The notes beneath the pieces were generated by a model. It worked only from the letters and a program-made list of their open reading frames with translations. It did no database searches and was not told the DNA's origin. Positions 12,801-25,575 of a stretch of DNA of 64,000 bases are shown in pieces (positions within the stretch are counted from its first letter, which is position 1; each line of letters starts with the position of its first letter). The DNA comes from Carettochelys insculpta (lineage: Eukaryota; Chordata; Testudines; Carettochelyidae). The stretch is taken from positions 16,182,001 to 16,246,000 of the forward strand of contig NC_134161.1 of NCBI RefSeq assembly GCF_033958435.1, written 5' to 3'. The translations under genes and the position numbers were made by a program.

Positions 12801-15800
12801 TTTAGCACTGAGCAAATGCTGTTTTCCCCCATTCCCGTGTGCTTACATTGTGGTGAGAGCTTTGTCTTGTCCAGCTTCAGGAACCGAAGCTGTTACCGTG
12901 CTCACTAAAGCAGCACCAGATGCAAAGCAGAACCCTCCTGTGGCAGCTGGCGACAGGGAGGAACTGACCAAGGATGAGATCCTGCAAAAGAACCGTGAGG
13001 AATTCTTCCGAAAGCGCCTGAAAGGAGGAGAGAAGTCCAAGTGAGTGAGAGGATGACAGACCCGTGTCTCCTTCTCCAATAAGAGAGTGGTGGTGAGGGT
13101 AGGGTGGCAGAGCAGTGTTGGCAAAGGGTTTCATGCTGTAACAATGGACAAGGAGCTATTTTCCTATTGCCCTTCAACCACCAACTTTTATCAATTCTTC
13201 TTTCTGTGTTGGGTGGGTAGTGGGCAAGAAGACCTTGGACTCGCTCCTCCTTAAGGTGGAACACACAGATCTCCTCTTAAAGCACCCCTCCCTGGCATTA
13301 CAATGGCAGAATAGCCCATTGTCCCAAGGATAAGTTGTGACTTATGTCCTTTCAAGTCCTGGGGACTAGCACATGGTGTGACTTGTAGGTGCTCATGTTC
13401 TTTGAAATGCCCTTGCCCTGTTCCCTGGAAAGAAGCAGCAGGTTAGTTTTAGGGCTCCAATGAGATGGGCTTAAACATAACTCTGGCACTGGAAAAGTAT
13501 CTCCTTAAGCTTGCTTGGAAGTGAGGTGATGGCACTTCTTGGGCCCTCGGAGTGATCCATTAGTGTCTACATGTCTCTGCCCTGTGCTTGACCAGGAACT
13601 TAGACATAGGGTGAAATCCTGACCACCGTGAAGTCAGTGAAAGGTTTGCCATTGACTTCAGTGAGGCTGTGATTTCACCCCTAGTGATTTTCTGAAAGCC
13701 TATGCTATCCAACTGCAGCAGCTGTTGGGATCCCATACGCTCAGTCTGCCAACGGTTGCACACTGCCATCATTCGAAAGCCTGGGTGGCTTCTTTTGGAT
13801 ACCCATGGAGTGGGGGAGAGAGAACGTGCCGAGGTTGTGAATCCAAAGAGTGTGTGAGACAGCTGTACAACCATGTTCCCCAGTGGTCCATGTGACTCTA
13901 AAGAGAAGGGTGGTATGGGACCAACATTTCAAAACCTCCTCAGTGATGGGGCTCTCATGGCAAGAGCAGAGGGCACCATGCTGAATTGTACTCAGGAAAC
14001 CTACAGATAAAAGAAATATGCTGTCCCGCATTTGGCAGTGATACAGCATCAGAACTGAGGCTCTTGGGTGACCTTTGCAGTACACTTTTATGCTCCGTCT
14101 TTTTCAGTTCAGCCAGAATTTGCAGTGTTTGAGTGGTTAATTAAAGTTAGACTTCCCCGAATGTTGCCAATGCTTTCTTGACTACCTCCAGATTAAAGGG
14201 ATGCTAGCAGCTTGCCCTACAAACTGATGGGTTGGAGAGGAATTCTCAGAGCTGGGAGTGGATATTATGGAAGTTCATATTGTCATCTATGGGTGTCTGC
14301 TCGACTCAATGGTCCAATCCCAAATGACAAACCTATAAACTCACCCCATTAATAGTGGAGATAGCTCCTTTCTAACATCTCTTCGTGTAGCTCTTCCATG
14401 GTGGGAGTGTTGACTGCTGTCATGGTAGAGTTTGTTTTAATAGCTTCTTCTCTGCCTTCCCAGCAAGTCCCCAAAGCCTGAGACTCAGAAGGAGAAGGGG
14501 AAAAAGCCCCGTGTATGGGATCTGGGGAACTCTAATGCCAAAGTCCTCGATTATAGTAACTCCACTACCAACGGAAACACAGACACTTGTCCAACAGAGG
14601 AGTATGACCCTGATATGGTAAGATCCTAAACATTCCCCTTTCCACAGCACGATTAGGGTTTGTGCTAGGTCCAGGGACAGTGTACTGACAGCTTACCTTC
14701 ACTTGAATTATATGCGTAGGTGGCTGGATTGGAGTGTGCAGAACTGACCAGAAATGGTGGGGAGTAGCTGCTATAGGTGAGGTATTAGTTGGGCAAGCTG
14801 GTGGCTTTCTGAGAAGTGAGATGGCAATGCCCAAATTTTCTCCATCAGACTGTGGAAAGCTGCACCTGTCTGGCTCCTCGTGCTGCTATTACAGGTTTGG
14901 ACTTCAGTGCTGGAGGAGTCCTCTCTTGGAGGAACTGAAATCAGGTTCCCCACTGCTATCAAAGCTGTGTGGAGGAAGATGGAGAAACCTCCTTTAGAGG
15001 ATGCCTGTGCAGTATGGAAGATAGTTTTGTATGTGGAGCACAGGGCTGCGAATCAGGACATCTGCATTTTATGCCCATCTGGCATTGTTTTGCTGTGTGA
15101 TCTTGGGAAAGGTTATTTCAGTTTTCTGTGTAAAGGGAAACCACGATTTATCTAATCACCACAAGTCTCGGCGCGCTAATATCAATGAAACTCCCAGAGG
15201 TCCCTGCAGGCACTATACATGGTCTTGTTATTCTGACTGGCCCTTCACAAGCACCCCATTTGCTCACAAATTGTGTCGCAAATAGATGAATGCTCCTTCC
15301 TGCCAGAACTGTTGCAAAGGTTGACTTAGCATTCAAGGTGACTTGACAGAGCTCCCCTTTGCAGCAAGCCAGTGAAAGAGGGTAACAGAGGCTTAAATGC
15401 CATTTACTGAGTGTGTCTTCCCCCTTCCTTATTACCACCCTTTGCAGGCCCTAGGAGATCGAGATCGGGAGCCTGGCCGCCTTTATGATCTTGAATATGA
15501 GAGTGATGAAGAGGAACCAGAAGAGGAGAAGGTTATTCAGAGCCCTTCACAGCCCAGGTTAGTCCTTCTACAAACACCCCTCTCTCCCCTCCTCCCAGCT
15601 ATATCACCAACGGCTTTTCCTCCATGTCCAGACTGTGAAGCTTGTATAGATTAGCTTACATGGATCCTGGGCACTGCTATCTAAAGCCTTGGCTTCAGAC
15701 CCTCTGCAGGAAGGAAGTGTTGTCTAATATACTACATGGTTTTGGCATGCTTCCTACTTCGACCCAAACACTGGTGCACATGGCGAATAAGTAGTCTGCT

Positions 15801-18800
15801 GGTGGGTGGCCCTTCCATTTCTGAAGGCTGAGTCATTAGACTGAATGATCACATTCTATCACTGCTTCCAAGCAGGGTTTGTTTCCTGACGACTCCTGAT
15901 ACACCTTTGGTTCCTCTCTGTGCGTGGTTATTGAGCAAACCCCGGCTGGTTCCCAGAAGACTTTGGAGCTTGTTTCGTACCAATGTTTTGGACCAGATGG
16001 GTTTGCAAACCTCTCATTATTAGTGTTGCTTGTAGATCGGCTAATAAGGACCAACTCCCAGCTTGCACTGTCAATCTGGTTCTCTTATTAAAATGCCATG
16101 ACCTAGGAAGCAGCTCATTAGCAGAAGGTGAAAGTGACCAGCTATTTATTAGTTTGAGAATGGCACTAATGGCTGTCCAGTCTTCCCTCCCTTGTGCTTC
16201 ATTCTCTTCAAGACTATCACCATCCCTTTATGCTTGAGAGCTGGGACAGATGATCGCACTTTGTTTGTTCACAGGGCTAAGAAGGGTGGTCTGGGAGGCA
16301 TGTTCGGGATGCTCAAAGGCCTGGTGGGTTCCAAAAGCTTAACAAGAGAGGACATGGACCCTGTGCTGGAGAAGATGAAAGATCATCTGATAGGTAAATC
16401 TGGAATGTGTCTTCACAAACTAGTACCCCATGTCTTTGACTTTGGCGCCAGGCTTTGGAGATCTACTAGTCTGCATTTGGAAGGAGCCATTTCTCCAGGT
16501 CCTTCACTAAACTTTTGTTTTCCTTTTTTGTATCAACAGTCACATTAAAGATTTAAAGTGACCCTTCCAGGAAGTAGGGTCGTAGCTCAGCCATAGATGC
16601 TGTTTGTTCTATGTCTGACCATGTTAGCCAAATGAACATGGAACTGTTGCTATTTCTGTTGGATGCGTCTTCCACTATTGTTATAGTCTCTCCTTAACAG
16701 AGTTTGGAGTACAGTTTATTTCCTTCCTTACTGTCTAAACTGCTTCAGGAGTCTTGCATAAACAATTGCCACAGCATGTGTTTTCCTGCCTTGAATATAC
16801 GTGCAGAACAGGACTAGCAGAGGGAGATTGACAGAGCAAAGGATGTTTGGCATGTGATCCACATACACCACTCCCTTGCAAAATTCCCTCTTCACGAGTC
16901 TTTTTCTGGACGCATGTACCTGATTTTAAACTTACTGAAAAGGGATTCACTTAAGCAGTCCTTGTGTTTTGAAATGATATTGCAACAAACCTATACCGTA
17001 GCTCCGACTTGCAGCGGTGTTGGTGTAAAATTGCTCACGAGGACTTCTGCATATGGATCAAGTAGTAGCCAATTACTTCTGTGATATCCAGGTGATAGGT
17101 GAAATCCATGATACTCTTGTCATCTGTCTGGTGGCATGAGACTCTGAATAAATCCGTTACATCTGATGCTATAACCTGCTGTTGAGCTAGTTGACAGTGT
17201 GATGCTTAGGATGGTAGGCCTGTAGGTCTGTGTGTGTCTGTACCTTTTAGTAAAGGAACCCGACTCTTATGTGTTCTAATTGGCTTGCTCACATTCTGTA
17301 AAATGCCTCTTGGGTTATATTGCGGACAAAAGGGGGCATGGTCAGGTTCTAGTAACAATCCTAGGTTTTTAAGAGGGCAGTTATTCAACCACTTCCAATG
17401 GAATTGGGCTGAACTGAATATAAGGCATGTTTTCCAACAGACTCAGAAGGGAGCCAGTGTCTTAGGTAGTGATGTGGGTGGGTTCTGAAGTCCATGTCTC
17501 CTCCAGAGGTCTCTGATGGGCAGGGAAGGAAGATAAAACGGTCAGGGTCATTGGAGTTGACTAATGTGGAAAGAGGTCAGTGGCTCCAAAATAGGATGTG
17601 TATTGCCTTGGGGGTCGGACAGTGAAGTCCTTTCTTGGGTCTGCCCTCCCCTGGGGTGGGGGCTTACTTCCAGGTTGGAAGATCATTTTGAGGACGTATC
17701 TGGGCTGTGGCTGTGATGGGATAAGAAGGCACACTCCATGCCCTTCTCACAGCTGTGAAGGCTGTCCACACGGAGTGTCTGTATCACTGTCTGCTTTAGA
17801 GCCCAGCGTCATTGGCACTGCCAAGCTCTGCTCTCCCACAGGGACAGATTACTCTGGCTGACACATGGAGTGTGTGGAGGGGGACTGGGAGAGCCCTGAG
17901 TCCTGGAGCTCCATGGTCTCTCAGTGGTAACACTCACTCCCTTGGCTTTTCTCTTCCAAAGCAAAGAATGTTGCTGCTGATATCACTGTCCAGCTGTGTG
18001 AATCGGTGGCTAAGAAACTGGAAGGGAAAGTGATGGGCACCTTCACCAGTAAGTGTCTCTGCCTTTCCATTCAAGGAGCTGCTCTGAGTTCTCCAGTCTG
18101 TTAGCCAAAGTCTTTCAAATGCCATCTCATTCTTCCCCATCCTCTGTTCCGATGCTTGAAACAAATTGTGCTAACCCTAGCAGCTCATTGCTGCTTTTCA
18201 GCTGTGTTTCAGCCCTTTTAATACCCTGAGAATCATGGGACCCTGAGCTTATCCCAGCCTGCTCTTGGGGCCTGTTTGTGCTTGCATAACCTTAGCTCTA
18301 GTTGCCAAGTGATTTGTAACTCTGTGTGTGTGCAGAAGGGAATGACCTCTGTATTTCTCCTGCTGGATAAGCACCTCTCTGTAGTTTAGGAATGGGTCCC
18401 TAGGCTCTGTTTGTCAGGGGCTGGAAATGGGTGACAGGAGAGGAATCACTCAGTGATTCCCTGGTCTGTTCACTCTCTCTGGGGCATCTGGCACTGGCCA
18501 CTGTGAGAAGACAGGCTCCTGGGGTAGGTGGACCTCTTGTCTGACGTAGTATGGCCGTTCTTATGTTCTAATGTCTAAGGCATGACTGTTCTGGATCCCT
18601 ATAGTTTGGCCTTCACCAGTTGTTTCTGTGAGCGGGAGAAGGTTTCTGTGATTCCAACCTCTGCAGCAGTTCCCAAGTGTAACTCTGCCAGTTGAGGTCA
18701 CGTTTGACTATTATGCTCCTGACATGGTGAGGGGAAAGGATGGGCAGTGCTCCAGGCCACCGTGTCTGAGCTCAAATCCTGACCAGGTTCTTTGTCTTAT

Positions 18801-21800
18801 GCCTTCCCCAGCGGTAACCTCAACCGTGAAGCAGGCCCTGCAGGAGTCCTTGGTGCAGATCCTGCAGCCCCAGCGCCGTGTGGACATGTTGCGTGACGTT
18901 ATGGATGCGCAGCGCCACCGCCGGCCATATGTTGTCACTTTCTGTGGTGTCAATGGGGTTGGAAAGTCAACCAACCTGGCCAAGGTAGGGCACAAACCTG
19001 CATGTGTTCTCTTGGATCAGCCTGGTCCCTTCAAAAGGCTCCTCCCTCCTTTTCTAAGTACATTCCGGTGACACCATCTCAGATCCACTTGGCTAACAGT
19101 GATGGCAACATCTCCAGGGTGTAGGAATGTCTACCCACAGCTATTGCATAGGGCTCCCAGGTGTCAAAATGTTAGCGAAAGCCATTCTTCTGCTCGGTTC
19201 ACTTCCTCTGTGGGCCTAAAAGCACTTTGCATTTTGCTGTGCGCCGCTTTCAGCTTGCTAAACCATGCACTAGAACGGGGTCAGCAACTTTTTTAAGCTG
19301 GAGTGCCAGGGTCCGAGTGCTGGTGATACTAAGTCACTGGGGTGTGTCTACACAGCAAAACTATTCCAGAAGAGAGATTCCGAAATAGCTTTTTGAAATA
19401 ATGTTGGTACACATACAATGCATTAAGAAATAGCCCTCAGCTACACTGTATGGGTGTGGTGTATTCAGATAGGCATTTTGGAGGGGTGAGGGCAGGGGCA
19501 ACACAACTGAGGCCTGAGATGGAACCATGCTGTCTGTTGGCCTTGTAGAGTGCAGTTCCCTTTTCTTTTTCGAAGGGCTGAGGGGCAGGAAAAGGAGGGT
19601 TATTGCCCACATACTCATCAGTGTTCCGTGCAAGTTAAGTCAGGTGCTGCCCAGCTGATTAGCAGAGCACCAGCTGGCAACATACATTTCTGTTGGTGGT
19701 GCACAGTTGCACATGCACTGGTGCACATAACAAAGTTTATTCTGCACATGGATGGAAACAGTTAGAGGGAACATTGCTCGTCATTCTCCTCCCCTTCCCT
19801 ACTTGATTTGTCAGTGACTGTCCTGGGCTGGGACACGTAGTTAAATGCCTTTGTTGAACTTTGGGATGGGGGAATGAAACAGCAAATGGCCTGGGGCAAC
19901 ACGTTGGGTTTGGATCAGCTAGGAGCTGAGCAGAGCTGCACTCAGGCAGGAGATGGTGAAAGGATCCCTTCCCCCTGTCCCCAGATCTCTTTCTGGCTGA
20001 TTGAAAATGGGTTCAGCGTCCTCATTGCTGCCTGCGATACGTTCCGCGCTGGAGCTGTGGAGCAGCTGCGCACTCACACCCGCCGTCTCAACGCGCTGCA
20101 TCCCCCCGAGAATCATGGCGGCCGCCCCATGGTGCAGCTCTACGAGAAGGGATATGGAAAGGATGCTGCTGGCATCGCCATGGAGGCCATTTCTTATGGT
20201 GAGCCCTTTCCTCCTAGCCAGCCCTGCCTTCCTGTGTCCCCCAGTGGAAATCCCCTGGTCTAGGGGAGGCAGGAGGTCAGGGGGTTTGAGTTGGGATGAA
20301 GTGTGATCTTGGCCGGGTTGAGCTGGGGAAATGGGAGGACGGCTGGCCTTTAGTCCTGGCTTTCCGTTGATGCTGCCGGTTCTCCACGCCTTACTGCTCC
20401 CTTGCCCCCGTGCTTGTACAGAGCCCAGCTCCTGACAGGTCAGGAGCGGTCCTGGGGGGAGGGGTTGGGACTGAGGAGCAGGAAAGGCTCTAGCAGTGGG
20501 GTGAAACCAGCAACTTTATGCATTAGCTGCCACGTCCTCTCTTTTGACCCCTGAACAGCATGGGGGTGGGGCAGAGTAAGCCACTTTCATAAGGGGATGT
20601 GAGAGGCACAGGACTGGTCTGTTCCTCAGTTTCCACAGCAAGGGTTCAGTTTACCTAATGAAGATTGAATAGACTCTGCCTGCTGGGAAAGGTTTGTGAC
20701 TGAGGTTTGAACCTCTACCTCCTAGAGAAATGGGCTCAAGCTATAGCATAAATCTGAAAGTCCCTAGAGTGCGAGGCTGTTCATCGTGGGCCCCCAGTTC
20801 TCATTCCCTAATTTTTATGTTGACTGTTTTTGTTCTGGGGAGGGGGTGTGTTACAGCTTGTGTAGTGCAGTGAAAAAATGGGTGGGAGAAAGGAGTGGGT
20901 AATCCCAATACTCTGAGGAAAGGCAGTAGCTGGAGGAGCAGTGTGTCTATGACTAGAAATCTCTCAGCTTGCTTTGCCTAGTAACCCCCTTCACTTCTCT
21001 TCCCCTAGCACGTAACCAGGGGTTTGATGTTGTGTTGGTGGACACTGCTGGCCGCATGCAAGATAATGCCCCCTTGATGACGGCTCTGGCGAAACTCATC
21101 GCAGTCAACACCCCTGACCTGGTCCTGTTTGTGGGGGAAGCCCTGGTGGGAAACGAAGCTGTGGATCAGCTGGTTAGTTGCTGATTCTTTAACCTTAAAC
21201 AAAATTCTGCCAGAGGGAGGTGACTCCAGTTGTCATGAACCTTCTGTGTACACTTTGGGAGGTGCTCACACACCAGTGATGATACCTCCCCTTAGAACAA
21301 CTTACATGGATTTTTTCCTGGTTGTATTTTCTCCCCAGGTCAAGTTTAACAAGGCCCTTGCTGATCACTCCATGGCCCAGACACCTCGTCTCATTGATGG
21401 AATTGTGCTCACCAAATTTGATACCATCGATGACAAGGTACGATGGCCGTTCACTTCATGAAGGAGGATTGCATGTTCTCTCTCTCCCCAGCCAAGTCTT
21501 CTGTCTTAAATGACCTCTGGAAGGATCCCCCTCCTTGCTGGGACTAAAGTGTGGGAGCGAAATAACTGTGTCCAGACCTCAACAGGGCAGGTTCTTATGA
21601 TGCATCAGTCAGCTCCTCTCCCTGAGAGGCTCCTCTCACAGGGACTTCTTTTCTTTGGCTGTACTTTGACCTAACTCTATATGTTCCACTTTGGGGCAGG
21701 GTACTGGGTGATATCATCTGAGTGTTTTGGGCATCTAAACTGAAGTTATTCTGGTTGCTTCCCAAAACAGATAGCTTTAGCAGCTATAACAAGCAAGATC

Positions 21801-24174
21801 CAGATGGCCCATAAGGGACTCCTATTTCATAGCAATACTCCAACAAAAACTCCAAAACTCGTGGGTGGCAAGTTAAAGCTGCTCTGAACCTGTGAGGGAA
21901 AACTGCCTGAACTTAGCATAGGCCATAGCATAAAACCCCCTTGCAGTCTCAAGTGTCCTGTTGATAACAGCAGCTCAAATGTACAGCCTGTGGAGGGTGA
22001 CAAGATATACCTAAGATGACGCTGGCCTCAGAGGGTTCCCACTATACACCTGTTTCTTCTCCTCTGGGCTGGTATGTTGGTAGAAAAACCTATACTAGTT
22101 CTAAAGATTTACAGTCTATGCTAGCTCCAGCTAACGTTACTCATCTAGCAGCAGGAGGGTTGGAAAGGTAGTGTCTGTTTTTTTCCACTACGTGGGGGGA
22201 CAGGAGCTAGAGAGATGTTAGTCCTCTGGACTGGGAGGCTGCCGACCAAAGCAAACCAGGTCCAGTCTCTTCTGCTCCTTATTCTGACAATTGAGTATTA
22301 ATACCTGTGCTGGCCTTCACAAATAGCTCAGCTGCTGCTTACAGCTGGGAACTAAGACCTTGCTGCAGTTGTCACTGCTACAGTTCCATTAAAAAGATAG
22401 TGGAGTAAGGCAGGCGATAGTTCATTTTATATGGCGCCGACCACATCTCTAGTTAGCTCAAAAGAAATTAAGGTCAGGCATTACAAAGCCATTACTTTTG
22501 CTGGCTTTCTGACTGTTTGCTCCATAGCTTTTAATTTCCTACTGCTTGCACAGACAGCTGGGTGAATATGAAAGTTAAGGTCAACAAGGCTATTGTGACT
22601 GCCTGCTGACCTGCATAACATAGGGCAGAGGATGTCCTTCACGTAGTTCCTGTTTGAACTGTAGCAGATCTCTTAGGAAACTTCCAGTGATGAACAATCC
22701 CTAGGAACTGTAGTGACATGTTACCAATAGCTAATTCCCTCATTGTTACAAATGCATGCCTTATTTCCCCTCTGAATTTGTCAGCTTTTGCTTCTGGCTA
22801 TTGGATCATGTTAGAACAGTAGTCACCCACTAGTCAATCCCCAGGAGTTTCCCAGTCGATTAGTTGGCAAGCTGGCTGCTTGCCCTGGCCCCACATGGCT
22901 ACCCTGTTCCTGGAAGTGGCCAGTGCAGCCCTGTATATGTAGAGGGGAATCCTATTACAAATCACTACTCAAACTGCAAAACTCGTGGGTGGTAACTCAA
23001 AGCTGTACTTGCAGAGGGATTTCATGCTGCAGTTTCACTGAAGCTTCCCCTGCTCATTTGAGGGCAGGTCAGCCTTGGTTGTTGTTGCATGCTGTTGAAT
23101 CAAACTCAAGCAGTCACTGTTTTTGCATGGTACCGTTGCCTGGTTGGGGAAGTCCATGCATGGTAAAAATTGGATATCATCCTCTGTGTTATTGCTGGAG
23201 AGATTTCAGCTACGTGGCACATAGGCCTGTGTTACATCTCTCCTCTGGTTCCTTGCGAAATCAACTATTGACTTTGAAAGACTAGCTCTGTTCAGAACTC
23301 TGAACAGTTGTGGCTGAGGAAGGGAAGTGGGTTGCTTTAAGGTCTGTCCAGTGGGCTGTTTAGTTAGCTCCAAGTGTCAGCTTCAGAACTTGTCTCTGTT
23401 CAGTGTGTGACTAGGGAAGTGCTTACTGTGCTGTCAGTTCCCACAGGCTTGTAGACATCCCAGGAATGCAGTTTAAAGAAATTCCTAAGCAGTGCAATGC
23501 CTCTTTACAGCAGTTGTATGCTAAAGCTACAAACCTGGCAATTCAAAGTTACCTGACTGGCAACCAACACTAAGCTGCCATACTCATTTAGTCACACCAG
23601 CTTGCACACATCAGATTTAGCTACACTCTGCTCCAGTCCACCTGGCTATGCAGTGAAACATTGCCCCTTTCATGGGGTGGGACACCCTCTCCAGGAGCAA
23701 TGGAGTTTTACCTCATAGTTAAGACCCTGCCCTCTGAGACACTTACCCCAGCTAGTTTATATAAACCACCCTTCCAGTTGGATTCAATCTTTCTTCCAGC
23801 AGAGATGGACTTTCCAGAGTTCCTTTGATTTATCCTGTCTCATGGGGCAGACAGGGCAAGGCTGGAGAGGGACTTCAGGCTGTTTAGAACCTTAAGTGGT
23901 TGTCAAGCCCTTACAGTGTCTGGTTTCTTCCCATACAGGCTTCTCCTCTGACCAGTGGCTGTTCTAGGTGTGGGATTTACATTGAGGCAGAGTCCTGTTC
24001 AGTAGATCTCCTTCAACCAACTAATGGATGTTCTTTCTCCTGCAGGTTGGTGCTGCCATCTCCATGACTTACATCACAAGCAAGCCCATTGTGTTTGTTG
24101 GTACTGGACAAACCTACTGTGATCTCCGTAGCCTTAATGCCAAGGCTGTTGTTGCTGCTCTCATGAAGGCCTAA
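3828..24174 (+). CDS. SRPRA: SRPRA, signal recognition particle receptor alpha subunit (complete)
   Basis: ER-membrane docking GTPase that binds the SRP54 subunit of SRP and anchors through SRPRB. Fourteen coding exons: 3828-3953, 6051-6134, 8037-8200, 11439-11599, 12881-13040, 14464-14617, 15448-15557, 16275-16393, 17962-18048, 18812-18984, 19985-20198, 21009-21172, 21339-21437, 24046-24174. All have GT-AG borders, phases agree, and the total is 1944 nt (647 aa; human 638). The N-terminal SRX domain (about 1-150) starts [13 protein letters not shown] basic linker ([15 protein letters not shown]) and an acidic stretch ([10 protein letters not shown]) follow. The NG GTPase domain has G1 [13 protein letters not shown] (434-446), the insertion-box DTFRAGA (464-470), DTAGR (529-533), TKFD (597-600) and GTGQ (624-627), all intact. 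Exon 5 has two in-frame acceptors six bases apart (12875 or 12881). The gene is convergent with FAM118B. Confidence 0.97.
3954..6050 (+). other. SRPRA intron 1
   Basis: Intron between exons 1 and 2. The first 180 bases are the tail of the CpG island. At about 5268-5600 there is a probable decayed interspersed repeat with a poly-C run near 5433. I see no RNA gene or conserved frame elsewhere in it. Confidence 0.7.
5268..5600. repeat. Probable decayed interspersed repeat with poly-C run
   Basis: Differs from its intron surroundings: it repeats the words 'agagccacat' and 'gagccag', has an AT-rich core (5300-5390) and then a C-rich stretch with a C run at about 5431-5444. The layout resembles a turtle interspersed repeat, but I cannot assign it to a class. 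Confidence 0.3.
6591..6663. repeat. Palindromic short repeat (SRPRA intron 2)
   Basis: A short inverted repeat whose arms read 'gcagtcagtgg' and 'ttgacttcagtggg' around a small centre. It belongs with the better-preserved copy at 13609-13680. These short foldback repeats are common in introns of birds and turtles. No coding capacity. Confidence 0.5.
7181..7236. repeat. Palindromic short repeat, degraded copy
   Basis: 'gggcctgattct' followed by 'tgacttcaatg' and 'tgatttcagtggg', a shortened relative of the palindromic repeats at 6591 and 13609. Family membership inferred from shared words only. Confidence 0.35.
7625..7715 (-). mobile_element. CR1 LINE 3' tail fragment
   Basis: Plus-strand sequence 'agctggaagggacccc' followed by 'aagaggtcatcaaatcctgc' is the reverse complement of the CR1 3' end. 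Heavily 5'-truncated, as most CR1 copies are. Lies in SRPRA intron 2. Confidence 0.75.
9770..9875. mobile_element. Possible mariner/Tigger-like DNA transposon remnant
   Basis: The stretch from 'tacagtaatctctta' to 'tattctggataacagag' resembles decayed mariner-type MITEs seen in amniotes. No clear terminal repeats or target-site duplication remain, so this is tentative. Confidence 0.25.
10190..10850 (-). pseudogene. Penelope-like retroelement reverse transcriptase remnant
   Basis: Read on the minus strand, this stretch holds, in different frames and in the correct order, pieces typical of Penelope-like elements: PKVHK (complement of 10655-10672), [11 protein letters not shown] (about 10460-10495), [12 protein letters not shown] (about 10390-10430), a GTA motif, then [17 protein letters not shown] (10318 down). 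In active elements the second piece normally starts with catalytic Asp (DVxxLYTNIP); here that position reads Asn. Frame shifts separate the pieces, so it is dead. It lies in SRPRA intron 3. Assignment is by recalled motif pattern. Confidence 0.65.
12067..12170. repeat. Stem-loop with 36-bp arms (SRPRA intron 4)
   Basis: Arms at 12067-12102 and 12135-12170 are reverse complements with three mismatches out of 36, separated by 32 bases. The arm cores share 'gattgcccaca'. The size fits either a very small MITE or a microRNA-like hairpin. Neither is demonstrated. Confidence 0.6.
13609..13680. repeat. Palindromic short repeat (best-preserved copy)
   Basis: A 72-bp inverted repeat beginning 'gggtgaaatc' and ending 'gatttcaccc', with inner arms 'tgaagtcagtg' and 'cattgacttca'. 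Same family as 6591-6663. Located in SRPRA intron 5. Confidence 0.65.
15025..15135 (+). mobile_element. MIR-type SINE, decayed
   Basis: Shows the MIR core order: 'gagcacagggctgcgaatcagga', then 'gctgtgtgatcttggg', then 'cagttttctgtgtaaa'. MIR is an ancient CORE-SINE found across amniotes. Located in SRPRA intron 6. Confidence 0.6.
18410..18585 (+). mobile_element. CR1 LINE 3' tail
   Basis: The order 'tcactcagtgattccctg', 'ctctggggcatctggcactgg' and 'tatggccgttcttatgttct' is the typical turtle CR1 3' end. Located in SRPRA intron 9, upstream of exon 10. Confidence 0.8.
19619..19776. mobile_element. hAT-like MITE, copy 1
   Basis: Begins CAGTGTTCC and ends GGAACATTG, forming a short terminal inverted repeat. 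It shares internal words ('gattagcagag', 'ggtgcacataa', 'tttattct', 'acatggatggaaa') with 34543-34727. Terminal CAGTG fits the hAT group; an 8-bp target-site duplication is not clear. Located in SRPRA intron 10. Confidence 0.55.
21438..24045 (+). other. SRPRA intron 13 (2.6 kb)
   Basis: The longest intron of the 3' half. It contains two diverged copies of a stretch with 'aaaactcgtgggtgg' (about 21808-21880 and 22945-23010). Beyond these I see no gene, RNA or recognisable transposon. Confidence 0.6.
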
Positions 24175-25575
24175 AATCCAGATGTTGCACCAAATGGCTG
24201 TTTGCAGCTGTCTCAGAAGAACATGCTTTACAACATGACCGTCTTTTCCGTGTAGTGCAAAACAGCACGAAGGGATATCAGAGCAAGGGGTGCTGCCTCT
24301 GCTACTTGTGTCAGGACAGCCTCAGTGTGTCTACCAGTGCATAGTCCTCCCTTTACCTGGTGCATGACTTTGGAAGGAGGTTGCTATCTTTCAATCACGT
24401 TGCTTACTCTAACTAGCTACACTTCTTCCATATTTATTGGTTACAAAGCATACCTTTGGGAAGCAATTGTGTCCTTCAGCTAGAGCACCCTGGCCAGCTG
24501 AGCTCTGTGGTCTTCATCCAGCAAAAGCCCTTTCCCTGGATTCCTTCATTCTAAGTGACTCAGCCACCATTCCAAGTGGAGGCTGAAATCAGAGCTTTGT
24601 ATTGTTCATATCTTGGGACTGGTGTCTAAGATATGCAGCACTTCAGGGCTGCTCTGCCAGTAACCATCTATGGACTATGGAGTGTGCTAAAGGTATTCTC
24701 AATCCTATGAGCCAATCTGGGTTTTTAGATGCTGGGCTTAGTAGGATCTAAATAGGAACGTCCCAGGCCAGGGGCTGATCCTAGACTAAGCTCCAAGGCT
24801 AGCTTTGCACATTCCACAGAGCAGAAATCAATGCTGCTTAGTGACTGTGTGTTCAACCTGATTAATACCTGCTGCTAGCTTTGAGAATGGCAGCTCACCA
24901 AAGTTCATGAACCAAAAATAGCAAATCTCCCCTTTGTGCTTGTCAAGCAGGGGCCTGTGGAAGATGAAGTTGCCTTAAGGTCCCCAGTTCCATTGTGTCT
25001 CTGAAAGGGAGGCTTCCTGGTCCCTGCAGGAACCTGAGGGCTGTTGGACAGTGCAGTCTAGGGCCCTTACAGCTCCCAGTAATCAGACTTTCCCCTTGGT
25101 GTGAGGCTGGGCTTGGAGTTACTGCTCTTGGTAATTAGCAGGTCCAGCCTCTGTCTCCGTCAAAGCTGACTGAGCCATGCCTGAATACTGGCAGGCAAGG
25201 TGCACTGCTTTAGTATGTAGGATAGAGCTGGTGGCTGTACTCCAAGACCATCTATCCGTCCTTCCAAGCTGTTTCCACTGATGACTGATGCTTCCTAGTC
25301 CCACCAGTGGTGAGGATCCAGCTGACGCTACCAGAACTCCTGCCTGCTGTCTCTACAGCATTAGCTTCTGCCTTTACCAAACAAGCTAGTGAAAAGAACA
25401 CATCATCTACAGGAAGACAATGCTGGCTGCTTTCCTGCCCCCTTCTCCCTCTGTTCAGAGTGCCTCTAGATCCTGCTCTAAAGTGCTGCATTGAATAATA
25501 CAAAACTCTTTGACACCTTGTAGCTCAGTACTGCAGATGTGCTATAGTGCAATAAATTGAATGCTGTCTGCTAAA
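24175..25575 (+). other. SRPRA 3' untranslated region with polyadenylation signals
   Basis: This stretch follows the stop codon TAA at 24172-24174 without another supported reading frame. AATAAA occurs at 25551-25556 and again at 25593-25598. The first is preceded by a TG-rich stretch and is the likelier signal. The extent is inferred from these signals; a transcript read would settle which is used. Confidence 0.6.
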
